DNA of 64,000 nt from Filosporella fistucella (taxonomy: Eukaryota; Ascomycota; Leotiomycetes; Helotiales): positions 434,001-498,000 of the forward strand of contig JAQJZZ010000021.1 of assembly GCA_030077755.1 (NCBI GenBank). The letters are read 5' to 3'. The position numbers and the translations under genes are program-made. Under the pieces are notes generated by a model. It did no database searches. It worked only from the letters and a program-made list of their open reading frames with translations, and was not told the origin of the DNA. Positions 51,239-63,033 of this stretch are shown one piece after another; the stretch's first letter is position 1; the number at the start of each line of letters is the position of its first letter.

Positions 51239-52864
51239 ATGTCAGAGTCTGCAACATCCCTTGGTCCCAAGGCTGAGCCAACACCACCATCTTCCCACCA
51301 TCCTGATCATGCATCACCAACGGTTGGTGTCTCCTATGGAGCCCCAGACACCCCACCAGCTGCTCCAGAGCAAGTTAACGGCGAATTTCAATCGGTCGTC
51401 TGCATGTACATTCCCAACTGTGATACTGGATCTCAACCCCGCAAGGCTATTAGTCACATCTTTGGTCGCAACAAGATGTGCACCCGGCTCATCCCTCCAC
51501 ATGTCTGGGTTCATTACTGCCGCAAGCATTATCAGAGATCGCGATATCGCAACCCAAAGGAGTATGCTAAGTTGCAATGCGATCTTGTACAACAACAAAT
51601 TCGCCGTGTTCATGAATGGTCTCTCCAAAACAGCAAGATTGGCAATGCAGGCGGTATTGTCCAAGATTGGGGATTGGCTGTCAGAAAGCGCGAACAGAAG
51701 CGTTTGGAGGATCTTGGAAGCAACCGAAAGCGAAATGCTTCCAACTTCGAACATGAGAGTGATGACGAGGAAAACAATCGAGCTGGAGGAAGTGCCGTCC
51801 CTGCTACTGCTGTTCCCAGCTGGCTTCTTGCTCTTTGTGGTAAAGGTTACACCACTCAAGGTATCTTGGAGGTTTTCAACAGACTTCACAACGAGATTCT
51901 TGATGACTCAATCCCATGTTTCCCCGACATTGAAATCTTGCCCAACATTGTTGTGGATCAGGATGAGCCCAAGTCGCCCAAGGGATACACAAAGAGGGTT
52001 ACGCATGGACACAAGCGAGCCCAATCACTTGGTGTCGCTATGAAGTCGGATTATTATGCACAAGATAGACGTCTCAGCCAACCTGCTGTTTGGGCTCAAG
52101 ATTCATCTCAATTCAATACCCAAAAGCGTCGTCGTCCAAATGAAATGGGTGAAATGGAAGCTGGTCAACCTCAATATCCACGATCCCGCATGGGCAGTGT
52201 TGAAGCACCAAGACGAATTCAACAATTAACACATCGACCTGTCTTCCCTGGTATTGATGAGCATCAACGCATGGAGGATGAGCACTATGGTTACTCTCAA
52301 ACTTACCAACAGCCTCTTCCAGCACCTACTCCACAACGATTTGGTTCTCAATCAATGGCTGCTCATCTTGAGGAGGCAAACCCAATGATGAGACGTCCAG
52401 TTCATCAACGATCTTACTCTGATATGGGTACAATCGCTCGCGCTCATCCAAACTACTCTACGTCTCAATCTTCAAGCTACTCACCTCATGTCCAACATCA
52501 AAGCCGACCTTCTCCATTCCAAGAGCAACGTGGCTTCCAAAATGGTTATGTTCCAGCTCAACAACAGACTCAATGGGAGCAAGGAGCTACAATGTCATAC
52601 CAAGAACCTCGGCAACCAGGCAGACTTCCTTCCATGGGTCATACTCGTAACCAAAGTACTCCTGCCGCTCAGATGTCCTATGGTGCTTCCCCAATGGTCG
52701 GCCGTCGTGAGTCTTTGTCAGGTTCCTATCAACATATCGGCAATTCAAATGTCGGATACCACATGCCAGCTGGTGCTCCTTCATCCTCCTATGGTCAACC
52801 TACCGGCTCAGTCCCACAAATGAATGAGCCTCAAGTGCGAGGAACTTATACCTCCCGTCGCTAA
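51239..52864 (+). CDS. Putative nuclear regulator with conserved Cys/His core (541 residues)
   Basis: A single-exon protein. Residues about 50-150 form a strongly conserved-looking core: CMYIPNCDTGSQPRKAISHI, FGRNKMCTRLIPPHVWVHYC, RKHYQRSRYRNPKEYAKLQC. Its Cys and His spacing could bind zinc. A short globular part follows (AVPSWLLALCGKGYTTQGIL; DIEILPNIVV). The C-terminal 280 residues are Gln/Pro/Ser/Tyr-rich and disordered, as in transcriptional regulators, with basic KRRRPNE. From memory this core occurs in fungal proteins labelled ORP1-like; a MedA/Ren1-type developmental regulator is another candidate. I cannot settle this. The ATG at 51239 is the first one in frame. The gene's promoter holds the repeat region described at 49800-51041. 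Confidence 0.75.
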   Translation: MSESATSLGPKAEPTPPSSHHPDHASPTVGVSYGAPDTPPAAPEQVNGEFQSVVCMYIPNCDTGSQPRKAISHIFGRNKMCTRLIPPHVWVHYCRKHYQRSRYRNPKEYAKLQCDLVQQQIRRVHEWSLQNSKIGNAGGIVQDWGLAVRKREQKRLEDLGSNRKRNASNFEHESDDEENNRAGGSAVPATAVPSWLLALCGKGYTTQGILEVFNRLHNEILDDSIPCFPDIEILPNIVVDQDEPKSPKGYTKRVTHGHKRAQSLGVAMKSDYYAQDRRLSQPAVWAQDSSQFNTQKRRRPNEMGEMEAGQPQYPRSRMGSVEAPRRIQQLTHRPVFPGIDEHQRMEDEHYGYSQTYQQPLPAPTPQRFGSQSMAAHLEEANPMMRRPVHQRSYSDMGTIARAHPNYSTSQSSSYSPHVQHQSRPSPFQEQRGFQNGYVPAQQQTQWEQGATMSYQEPRQPGRLPSMGHTRNQSTPAAQMSYGASPMVGRRESLSGSYQHIGNSNVGYHMPAGAPSSSYGQPTGSVPQMNEPQVRGTYTSRR

Positions 52865-54487
52865 ACGGCTTTGACTGATCAGCAAAACTACCATCATGTT
52901 TTGCCAACGATCATTTTTCTCCTTTCAAAAATGACACCTTCCTTTCACTGTACATTTTTCGCGATGGCTTTCACAAAAGTAAAACATAATTGCTAGACTG
53001 CCCCCATATTCTCCTCTATTCCGCCTCCACCACCTACAAACCCTACACCACAAACACCACTTCAGACCCGACAAAACGACATCAATGGGGACTTTCTTTT
53101 CTCTTTTCTTGAGGTCTTACTTTCAAGGCTTGCACTCTTTTTATGTAATACAATCCAGTCCGGATATCAGCACGGGCATTTGTGAAGCAGGGGGGCTTCT
53201 TTCCTTTACTATGGCGGAGCAAAAGCTGAGAGACGAAGCGGAGCAATGATTTGACGAAGCAAGACAATGGCAATGGGCGACAAGATAATGAGCAATGATT
53301 TAGATGGCTGGAAGGCACATTCTAGGCGTTTTGATTCGAGTCTTTTTGCTGCACGGGGGTGGATATCCCTGGTGGATGGAATGGATGGATGGTTTTGCTT
53401 TTAGTTTTTGCGATTGCGTTGAATTTACTTGCTTGCTTGCCTTGCATTGAAAATGCACTTTTTAAAAGTGCTGATAATAATTGCATGGATTTTTAAAAGG
53501 ATTGATTCGTGTGATGTGTCTAAGGTGACTGATGATTGTTCAGATAAACCTGCCCGCGCAATTCACGACTTCAAAGCCCCAATTCTGCTCTGTAGTGTCC
53601 CCTGGTTCGTCATACTCAGCATAGATATACCAGCCGGAAGTTGGTTGAAGCACATCGGCGCCATGATTGCTGGTTGGAGGAATGAAGAGAAGAAGATGGG
53701 GGAGGGGCGTTGGTTTGAGTCACAATGGGGATCCATTTATAAAGAGGAAGAAGGTGATGCTCTCGTCTATGGCGAACCAGAAGGTACTCGCACTTGTAAC
53801 TTCTAAGGCTTGATGAAGAGTGATCGTGGGCCGATGTGTAAGGTTGATGCCATGGTGGTGAGGCGAGGGGTGACGAGCACTGGAAATAGCGCGGGCTTTG
53901 TATTTTCTGGTGATTCGAGAGTCGTTGGAGATGGAAAATGACGCAGCCACAGTTGAGATAGAGAGGTGTAATATATTTATAGGATTGGGCATTGGGTTAT
54001 GAGGGGCACAGCTCCTGGCTAAAATGGAGATATGACTATCAGGTTTTAGATATGTGTCATGCTTTTCTCCGTGAAATGGAGAGTATCCATTGATACGGAC
54101 TAGGGAATATATGTCTACCTAGATTGTGTTTCCTCCGCACCTACAGATCATAGTGCAGGTACTCGACTGCTTTCCTTGAACAAGGCGAAGGGTTCGTTCC
54201 CAAGTTAGAAGGATTGGTTGTGCCATTTCGCAATTCGCTGGACCTGTTAGTATATCCAGGGAAGAGTATCGGTCAATTTCTATGGGCTAATGCTCATGCT
54301 CATGCTCAGAGGATCAAGGGATCAGGCGTGGTAGAGTGCAGTTTGCAAAAAAAAGACATGGAAATTGAAGATAGCTCTTGATAGATGGGCAGACTTGTGA
54401 GTAATTTGAACCAGAATACGGAATGTAGATATGAGTGTGCTTTATGAGCCGTTGCCCTGGGGAAACTTGTTTTCTACATCCACTTCC
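52865..54487. other. Intergenic between convergent genes, 1.6 kb
   Basis: The 3' flanks of the regulator gene and the GST gene. Contains a short ATGCTC triple repeat near 54290. I looked here for an EF1-gamma C-terminal domain to extend the GST gene and found none. Confidence 0.4.
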
Positions 54488-55240
54488 CTACTCAGTAGGG
54501 GCCACCTTTCTTACGTCAACCAAGCCAGGTTCACCAAAGATGTCCTTGCAATCGGCGTCACCAATGACCTTCAGGTACCACTGCACAACCTGGGGATACT
54601 TGCTTCTCATATCCTTATCAATCACCTGGAGGAAGCCCCAGAATAGAGACGATGCGAGGGAGAGGTCTGCTAAACTCAACTTTCCTTCTGGAGAATCAAC
54701 AATCCAGCCGCTCTTAGCGGCTGTTTCACCGCTCAAAACCTTCTCCAACGTCCCCAATGCTCTTTCTAGCCCTGCAGTAGCCTTCACCTCTGTAGCCTCA
54801 TTATACGGTCTCATGCCTACCCGCCACATGGCTAATGGTAGAACATTGGCCATGACCTCGTTCTCAGCAAAGCATATCCATTGCCGGATTGCTGCTCGAT
54901 GGAGCGGATTTGCACCAAGAAGCTGAGCAGAATTCGGTCCGCTCTCAGCAACGAATTGTGCAATCGCGTCGCTTTCGAATATCGAAGAGCCATCAGGGAG
55001 AGCAAAGGCGGGAACTTTTCCCAAAGGAAAGCGGTTGAGGAAATCGGGTGTTTTGTTGGTTACACCGAAGGTAAAGTCGGGGGCTTTGGGAACTTCGATT
55101 TCGAGATTGTTGATGCGGGCTGCGACGAGGATCTGGGTGTGTCAATTGGAGTACAGTGGGAAGATTTGGATTAGAAGGAGGCAGACCTTGAGAACACGCG
55201 CATTCTGAGCATAGGTATACAGGATTCCGAAGGAGGACAT
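54488..55240 (-). CDS. Glutathione S-transferase of the EF1B-gamma-like class, standalone
   Basis: Two exons, 55240-55187 and 55132-54488, give 232 residues. The thioredoxin-fold half begins SSFGILYTYAQNARVLKILV and has FGVTNKTPDFLNRFPLGKVP and the SNAIA-like block IFESDAIAQFVAE. The helical half includes RQWICFAENEV and GKLSLADLSLASSLFWGF. This is the GST part of elongation factor 1B-gamma, but the protein stops after APTE, where EF1B-gamma would go on for about 200 residues to its own C-terminal domain. So it is probably a GST-like enzyme or binding protein, not the elongation factor subunit. The 54-nt intron has a GTCTGC donor and CCCAG acceptor. No targeting signal; probably cytosolic. 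Confidence 0.88.
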
Positions 55241-56254
55241 ATTGGCAACGAGGTATTCTGATTTGGATCTGATTGTCTGAATTGGTAATTTTGATGAGCT
55301 TTTCGGGATCACTGAAATTGGAAAAAGAGGAATGGATTCAAGAAAAAATTGACGGATTGGTTAACAAGTAAGGGAAAGTTGTTAAGCAGGTTGAAGAAAG
55401 GAAACCCAACACGCCTATCGATAGGCAATAGCCTACCATCAACTCACCCGATCGTGAATGGAGATCACTCTGCCAAGTGCACGTTCCTCTACCTTTGTGG
55501 CACATTGGAAGGGAATGGAAGAGATCGGATGTTATAACTGGATGAGTATATATTTATAATGGGACAATGGGTAGCCGACGGGCTAATGCGGGTCTTTGTG
55601 AGTTGTGAGAGGTGAGAGTTGTTTGTTCTCAATGCAATGCAAGAGAAAAAGTAGATAATCTCCACCTGAGTGCGGGGTCGTTTTTGCCCTGACCTGACCC
55701 CACCACACCTCATCGTGCGCCCCTGCTGCACCTGTCCTGAATTGATGAGGCATTGGTGCCTGTGATATCAGGCCTTGGGTACCCTCAACGAGATGTTAAG
55801 CTGAAAAGAGCCCATCCACATCTACCGAAGCACAAAACATCGTCAGTTCACGTACGCTGAACTACTCCACGACATCTCGCAACACATCACAATGGTTTCA
55901 TCGATTTAATCTCTCTCTTCCTCCGAAACTATTATGCCCACAGGACGCTGAAGCCTTCAATCGGAAGCTACTCTTTTCAATCGGGAAGCTTCAAGATAGA
56001 GATGCTCTAGAGACAGCAATGGAGTACAAATGCTATCCAAGCTAGTTACTCTTAGGCACGATTGCTCAAATTTTCAAGACGAGGTATATTCCAGTGGAAC
56101 CTCCAGGTACTCCAGGTCCATCAGCTCTGATATATTTGTTCATATGAAATAATTCTAGCGGATTTCGACCCGTTCAGGAGCTGAAAATACTGGCTTGGCG
56201 GCAATATAGGTCAAGTGGCGGAACAAGGAATCTCTTGCATACCCTACTCTCCAA
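55241..56254. other. Intergenic, 1.0 kb, no gene seen
   Basis: The promoter side of the GST gene and DNA leading to the gene relic. Nothing supported. Confidence 0.4.
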
Positions 56255-56982
56255 ATGCTGCCCAAAGACCGTCTTACCTACCCTTGGGTAACCCCACCTG
56301 AACATTGGTTTCTGAATCTCACATTCCCTAATCTTGGACTACCAGACATCCAATCCGACTCTCTCGCAGTTGAAGTCGATAAGATTTGTCGCAGTGGCGC
56401 CGACGTCTCCCTTTGGAAATCCACACCAGCTTGAAGAGCGCAAATTCTGAGAGTACAGAACACTTCTTTCGACTCACAGTTCCTCGCAAGATCCCTATTC
56501 GTTTCACATTTACAGCTGGAGTTGTTGACTTTAGCAGCAAAACCAATACCCTTGAGATGTTTACTTGGATTTCTCCTCCATCGAACGATTGTCTAGCAGG
56601 TTACGCAGCAACAAAATAGGTGTGTAATTTATGTCTCGAGAACGTCTCGAACCAGTTCAAACCGTCAATCTTCATCTGCCGGCCGATCAACAAAATAAGG
56701 CCCGGTGCTGAAGACGCAAGCATGATAGCAAATACCATCAACTACTCAGCCTCGCCTCGGGACCCAAATCTCAGCGGGAGCTTACATTTTGTTAATCTGG
56801 AAGGAGTGAACAGGGGAAGACTCAAAGATGTTCCAATACCACAACGCGTCTGGAATGTGTCGAGGGTTGTGAATCACCATGGCGGGACCTACGTGGAGAA
56901 AATATTCCGTCACGAGATGCCGGTGTCAGATCTCAACAATTGGCTTATGAAAGCAGCAAGTATAGAAACTATGTTCCGGTGA
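56255..56982 (+). pseudogene. Probable gene relic of unknown family
   Basis: An ATG at 56255 opens a frame reading MLPKDRLTYPWVTPPEHWF and on to VSLWKSTPA before a TGA. After a frame shift near 56400-56440 a second frame carries TEHFFRLTVPRKIPIRFTF and TWISPPSNDCLAGYAATK up to a TAG at 56617-56619. The same frame then continues to 56982 with FICRPINKIRPGAEDASMI and VNHHGGTYVEKIFRHEMPV. The pieces have protein-like composition but no intron signals that would join them: the gap at the first break is only about 30 nt. I read this as a decayed gene. An alternative is a real gene whose splice sites I have missed. Family unknown. Confidence 0.4.
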
Positions 56983-58120
56983 ACGACATTGATATCAGAT
57001 GCTAGGTCACTCACGCACCAGTGCTGAAAACGTTGTCGACAGGACAACTGTAAATGAGAGCCCTTTCAGAGCTATGTTTGTGCGAAATGGGTTGCGATTG
57101 GGCGATCTTTGGCAGAAATCATCAAGAAGCTAAGTGATTTCGACCAAGAATCTGCACTATGCGAGTTACAAGTTATCTTTAACTGTTAACATCTGGTAAG
57201 ATGCACTGAGCATAAATCTTCAAATCCCCTTCAATTTTACGTATACAACTTAATTTCCTGCTTGACTTTTTTTTTTTTTTTTTTTTTTCAATTATCATGC
57301 AACTATCTTGAAGCTTTTCAATGCTTTTCGGATCTCTTTGCCTTCACTGTTCGTTGTACGACAGAAAGTCCTCCATCCTGCCACCAAACTTGGCCATTCC
57401 ATACCTCCCCTATTTACCCGCCTCGCCTCACATCATCAAACACCCAAACGGAACATCTATTCCGCAACACCCCAGCTCACCGTGCAACCCAAATTCCTCC
57501 TTCCGTATATTAAAACCCCCTCCCTTCCCTCCACCGAACCAAAAATTTAAGCTTCGCTTCCCCGGAAAGCGGAGCGAGAGGCGCATGGAATTTTAAATCC
57601 ACGAACGCGTACCCCGGATTCGGTAGTTGGGATTTAGGCTGCTTCATTTTTGTGGAGAGGCGGACGACGGTAGAGCGGGCCGGGGTGGGTAATTGGGGGA
57701 TTGTTTGGAATTGAGTAATTGTGGTTATGCATTATTTCGTGGGCTGCGGAAGGTGGTTCCTGCATTAGAGGGAGAGGTGAAAGTTGATATGGAGATTCCA
57801 ACGGGCCGCGGAGCCTCTCGTGTATTTCTGTACTGCACTCGGATGACCTACATTGTGTGCGGAAAGGATCAGATGATGAAGCTATGGCGAACGTAGGAAG
57901 GAGTTTAGTGCAGGAGAAGTGAGTGTGACTTGCAGGTATGGTCAAGTACCTATGGTATGAATGATACTGGTGGAAAGTGTGGATCTCCTAAACGGAGAAA
58001 AGCCCAAGTGAGGTTTAAATACTCCTTGACCTCAAGCTCTTCCGTTCTTCTATTTCTTCTTCTCTTTGTGCTCGTCTTTTCTCTCTTCAGTATCTGGAAA
58101 TTTTGAATTTAAATATCAAA
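56983..58120. other. Intergenic, 1.1 kb; promoter and leader of the GH131 gene
   Basis: Holds a 22-nt T tract (57267-57288) and, at about 58040-58120, a CT-rich leader ending in ATCAAA before the GH131 start. Overlapping open frames near 57262-57600 are unsupported. Confidence 0.4.
57267..57288 (+). repeat. Homopolymer T tract, 22 nt
   Basis: An uninterrupted run of 22 T. It could be a simple promoter element that disfavours nucleosomes, or the mark of an old reverse-transcribed insertion read from the other strand; no matching target-site duplication was seen. Confidence 0.8.
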
Positions 58121-59368
58121 ATGCGTTTCTCAGTCGCTTTCACAGCGTTGCTTAGCTCTGCTTCTGCTACTATTCTTTGGGATGGAAGATTCAATACCTT
58201 TTCTACGAGTGCGGATCTAGAGATTTGGAGCTGGTCGAATCAAGTTGGTCCTTATCAGTACTATATCGTATGTTCCACTGTCCATTTTCCCAGCTCATGC
58301 TTGACGATGCAATACTAATTTCACCCAGCATGGTCCCTCCTCCGTCTCCTCCTACGTCAACTTCTCTCCCTCATACAAAAATCCCGCCGACTCAGGTAGC
58401 AACCAAGGAGCCAAGATCACTCTCGATTCTACAGCCTATTGGAATGGCCAAACTATGCGTCGAACTGAGCTTATTCCTCAGACTACCGCAGCTATCACCA
58501 CTGGCACCGTTTGGTACCATTTCAGTATTATGAGGAGCGCTACGAATCCTCCTAGTATCTACAGAGAGCATCAAATCTGTTTCTTTGAAAGCCATTTTAC
58601 CGAGTTGAAGAGTGGATGGATTTCAGGAGCGTCGGGGACGAGTGACCCGGCGTTGAGGTGGGATGTTGGTGGTGTGTCGAAGTGGAGCGTTAACTGGGAT
58701 GCGGGAGTGTGGCATAATGTTGCTTATGAGATTGTACGTTTTCTCCCTTCCCTATCATTCTCTCACTACGATATCGGATTGAAAATCAGTACTGACTCCT
58801 CCACCAGAACTTCTCTGCAAACACAGTAGCATTCCATCACTCCACCGGATCCGACCCCCTAGTCCTCACGGTCCCAGCCGTCAGCGTATCTACCTCCTCC
58901 AACGGCGCAGACTGGCATCTTGGTGTCCTCGAGCTTCCCGTCTCAGGCCAAGCAGATTCAAATGAGGATTTCTATTTCAGCGGCGTATACATTGAGAATG
59001 GATCTCTGACTACCTCTGTTGCTGGCCCAGGTGGCGTAGTCGTTTCCTCAAGTGCTGCTGCTACGACTTCGAAGACTAGCTCTTCTACCAAGGCAGCTAG
59101 CTCAACTTCTACTTCTTCTAAAGTGTCAAGCTCGACGTCTTCGATTAAGGTTTCGACGAGCTCCACTTCGAGCAAGGCTAGTACGACCGTAGCTACTACA
59201 CTCACCACATCTACCAAAGCTACGAGTGTATCTAGTTCTTCTGCTGCTGCTTCGACAGGCACATTGAAGAAATACGATCAGTGTGGTGGTATTGGATGGG
59301 GTGGATCAGGAACTTGCGTTGGGAGTGTGTGTACTTATTCGAATGACTGGTACTCTCAGTGTTTGTGA
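58121..59368 (+). CDS. GH131 beta-glucanase with C-terminal CBM1
   Basis: A secreted plant cell-wall or glucan-degrading enzyme; GH131 members act on beta-1,3/1,6- and beta-1,4-glucans. Three exons, 58121-58267, 58329-58733 and 58808-59368, give 370 residues. A signal peptide covers about residues 1-17 ([17 protein letters not shown]). The GH131 domain begins [20 protein letters not shown] and contains [41 protein letters not shown] and [14 protein letters not shown], ending at [20 protein letters not shown] Ser/Thr/Ala linker (about 305-337) follows, and the last 33 residues are a CBM1 with four Cys and the aromatic cellulose-binding residues ([23 protein letters not shown]). Expect induction by plant cell wall and catabolite repression; no specific site is claimed. 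Confidence 0.95.
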
Positions 59369-61122
59369 TTCTCGAAATTGATGAGGTGGTGGTGTGAAAG
59401 AGAAAGAAAGGAGGCGAGGGAGATAAAATTCTTTTGTATATATTGAAGCACCATGTACATACTTGTGACACACGAAGACATTCGCATGGCTGACGCCTAT
59501 AACTTTTTTTTTTCTCTTTTTTTTTGGCGTGATGGAATATGCTCATATACTCGACATAGTCGAATGTAAGAATGTTTTCTGTCATGGACGGCGTGATTAT
59601 GACCCGATGTCATTGAAAGGCGTGAGGGAATCGAGTCATCGGGGTTATCCTTGATAGACCCACTTTCAAACTTTTCATATATGTTCTGCTCCATCACCAG
59701 GAACAAGACGTTTGTCGAACATTTTTGTTTGATCTGTCAAAGGATCTTCCGAAATTCTGTCTTCGACTCTCCTCGATCATCGACCTCAAAGGAGGACACG
59801 AAATAGAGGTGTAGAGAACAACTCAAAGCGGCTAGTGCCAGCTACCAAGGTGAGTCTCGTCTGTGGCATTGATTCGCGAGCAAAAATTTTACAGCTTTCA
59901 TGATATTAGACATAACCATAGGTTCAATAAACCCTTGCGCATGTATTTGCAAATTCCGATGCTTACATCGCTTTTCTTTGTATTTATATTTGGAGATCGT
60001 CGAATTTTGTACTGTTGCTTTTGCGATGCATCTAGGTTGGCCGAAGCACTGTGGTCGCCCACTCCGTCACCTGAACGGCTTAGGTGTTGAAGCATTTGTG
60101 ATGCTTTGAGAGTTGTTCCAAAGACTAATATGAAATAGAAAAAGCTTGCCATCTCGTTGAATCTATTTGAAAAGCACGGGATTGCATGGAAGTTCATTGT
60201 CTCGCATTTCCCTTCCAGCCGGTGTTTGAACACTTGAAAGCTTGAAGTCAGCACTTTCAATTTCGAATCTCATTCACAACCCGGTGAGGACAATATTGCA
60301 GACTGTCTAGTAGGCAATTCTTTAGAGTGCTTACAATATTATTTCATTCTCACTTCTTCCTGGCGTACTTTTGCAATTTCGGTCTGCCCATCATTCTAGG
60401 TCACTTCGGTAGCTCGGCACGCTTTCGGCGAAGAACCGAAGCAATATCGTCGCGATAAGACAACGTATATCTCCAAACGATGAACTTTCTCTTTGTCAAC
60501 CAATATCATATACCCCCAACCTCTCAAACTCACCCCGCGTGTCATTGTGGATCTCGAAATGGAGATAGCGCGGCGGAAGCGGCCAACTCACTATCAATAG
60601 CGGAGATCAGGGAATGGCACAGACCAAGCTTTGCCAACGTCCTTGTCCCGGCGATAAGACAATGAGGAAGGAGATATTGATGCTTGTCAGGTAAATCATA
60701 TCCATCCTGGTCGATATGCCCTGGAGAACGCTTACGAGTCGACAGATGCAATGAATTGGATCCGAAATAAAAGCAATGATTCGTCAAGCTGCAATCAATA
60801 ACTTCCCGTAACCTCGAAGGACATCAACTGTGTATGCAGTTGAGTGATGGATGCACAGAGTTGGAACCACACCTTCGTGTTATGCCCAAAAGGGGAAAGA
60901 AGTGCAATACATTGTACTCGGATCAGCATCAAGGTAACGTTCGACATCTCTTCTAGCGCCGTAGCCATGAGGCCCTTATCAATGGATCACAGCATCCTAG
61001 GGGTATGAATGCGTGCGACAGTGGGCCTCTTGATAAGAATCGCATTCCAAGTATATCTTGTGTGATGTTCCTGCAGCTTGGCCACATTCTGTACATTGTT
61101 CACAGACAGCCACCGATTCAAA
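59369..61122. other. Intergenic, 1.75 kb, no gene seen
   Basis: The 3' flank of GH131 with two T runs at 59504-59525, and the promoter of the permease gene on the right. Open frames are short and unsupported. Confidence 0.4.
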
Positions 61123-63033
61123 ATGTCGGAATCTCCAGTATCAGACCCAGAGAGAGATGCTTACGGAGAGAAGAAAACTCCTCACGATGCGTCTACGCCA
61201 GTCTATGTCGACCAAGCTCTGGAAGAGTCGGAGGTGGTTGAGTTTCAAGAAACCAAGGAGTTGAGGTTCGTACAACGAGTTGATGATGCGATGTTATTCT
61301 GACGATGATCTTAAGACGAGGACTTCAACAAAGACATATTCAAATGATTGCGCTCGCCGGTACAATTGGCACAGTGAGTTCTCTATCAGTGCTAAAGTCA
61401 CTATACTGACCCCTGGAGGGTCTATTCCTTAGTTCTGGCAAAGCAATCGCCAATGGTGGACCACTTGGAGCATTTTTAGGATACACCTTCGTTGGTGTAT
61501 TGGTTGTCGGGGTGGTGTTCTCGATTGCAGAACTTTCTGCTCTCGTCCCCTTGAGCGGTGGTGTTATTCGACATGCCGAGTATTTCGTCGATCCTGCACT
61601 CTCATTCGCACAAGGTTGGAATGCTTTATACTCGTGGATGGTGTCGCTGCCTGCCGAGTTAGTTGCTGCTGCTGTCATTGTCCAATTCTGGAGTACTATT
61701 AACTCGGCTGTTTGGATCACTGTCTTCGGTATCATCCTTTTCGCTGCCAATTTGTTGTTCGTTCGTGTATATGGAGAAATGGAATTTACGTTTGCGAGCT
61801 TGAAGATTATGTTGATCATTGGTCTCAACATCATGGTTAGTTTTCGTAAACTAGAAATATGCCAATGCTAACTTTAGATGCTACAGGCGTTGGTCATTGT
61901 TTGCGGTGGCGGACCTGATCATCAGACCTATGGTTTTCGTTATTGGCACAACCCAGGCCCCTTCACTGACTACCTCGGTCGTACCGGATCTCTGGGCCAT
62001 TTCATGGGCTTCTGGACTACATTTTCCAATGCCATCTATTCGTACTCTGGTATTGAGAATATCTCATTGGCTGCTGCAGAGACAAAGAATCCCAGAAGGA
62101 ACATCCCAAGAGCTGCAAAGAGAATTTTCTTCCGTGTAGTCGTATTCTATAGTGGGTGACCGAATTTCGATACGTACAATAGTCATTTATTAACACAAAG
62201 CAGTGCTCTCGATCTTTATGGTCGGTCTCCTTGTTCCATCTAACGATGAGAACCTTCTGCATTCGACTGGAACCGCTGCACAATCTCCATTCGTTATCGC
62301 CGCTACCCGGTCTGGCATCAAGGTTGTCCCACACATTATCAACTTTGTTGTACTTACAAGTGCGTGGAGTGCTGGAAATTCTGGTTTGCTCAACAGCTCC
62401 AGGACCCTCTATGGAATGGCTCGTGAAGGTCACGCCCCTAAGATCTTCCTCCGTGTCAACAGAATGGGGATACCATACGCCGCAGTTATTTTCATGGCTC
62501 TGTGGATCTGTCTTGGCTACATGACACTTTCATCATCCGCCTCGACGGTTTTCAATTGGCTTCAAGACTTAGTTTCCGTTTCCGCTCTCGTCGGCTGGAT
62601 GGTTATTTGTATCGTCTATCTGAGATTCTACTACGGATGCAAGAAGCAAGGGATTGATCGATCTGAGCTTCCTTGGAAATCTCCGTTCCAACCATACGCA
62701 GCATGGTTCTCGTTGATCTCGTTCACCGTACTTCTTCTTACAGGTGGTTATACAACTTTCATCCACGGAGAGTAAGTCGTCCCTTCCTTGATCTCAAAAA
62801 CTACGTGCTAACGAAATGGCAACAGATGGGATACCGAAACTTTCGTCTCATCTTACATTAATATCCCAATCATTTTGATTCTCTATTTTGGGTACAAATT
62901 TTTCAAGAAGACGAGCCTCATTCCACTTTCGGATATTCCAATCCGTCACTTCCTCGATATTGCAAATGCAAATCCTGAGGAACCTGCCAAGCCAAAGAAA
63001 GGACTTCATAAGTTGAATATTCTTTGGGGATAG
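61123..63033 (+). CDS. Amino-acid permease (APC/YAT family), 12 membrane segments
   Basis: Imports amino acids across the plasma membrane by proton symport. Six exons, 61123-61265, 61316-61373, 61419-61835, 61887-62151, 62204-62771 and 62826-63033, give 552 residues. After a charged cytosolic N-terminus the signature RGLQQRHIQMIALAGTIGTG, then LFLSSGKAIANGG, marks the fungal amino-acid transporter family. Membrane segments follow in regular order; the block ENISLAAAETKNPRRNIPRA is the conserved cytosolic loop, and LNSSRTLYGMAREGHAPK lies between segments 8 and 9. The C-terminus ends EEPAKPKKGLHKLNILWG. Two acceptors are ambiguous: 61878 would add MLQ, and 62201 would change Met to Thr-Val. 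The GGAG acceptor at 61415-61418 is unusual but required by GTGLFLSSG. Substrate range is not readable. Confidence 0.93.

Noticed and set aside
57267..57288. T tract as a polymerase III terminator
   Set aside because: No tRNA-like or other polymerase III gene precedes it on the plus strand.
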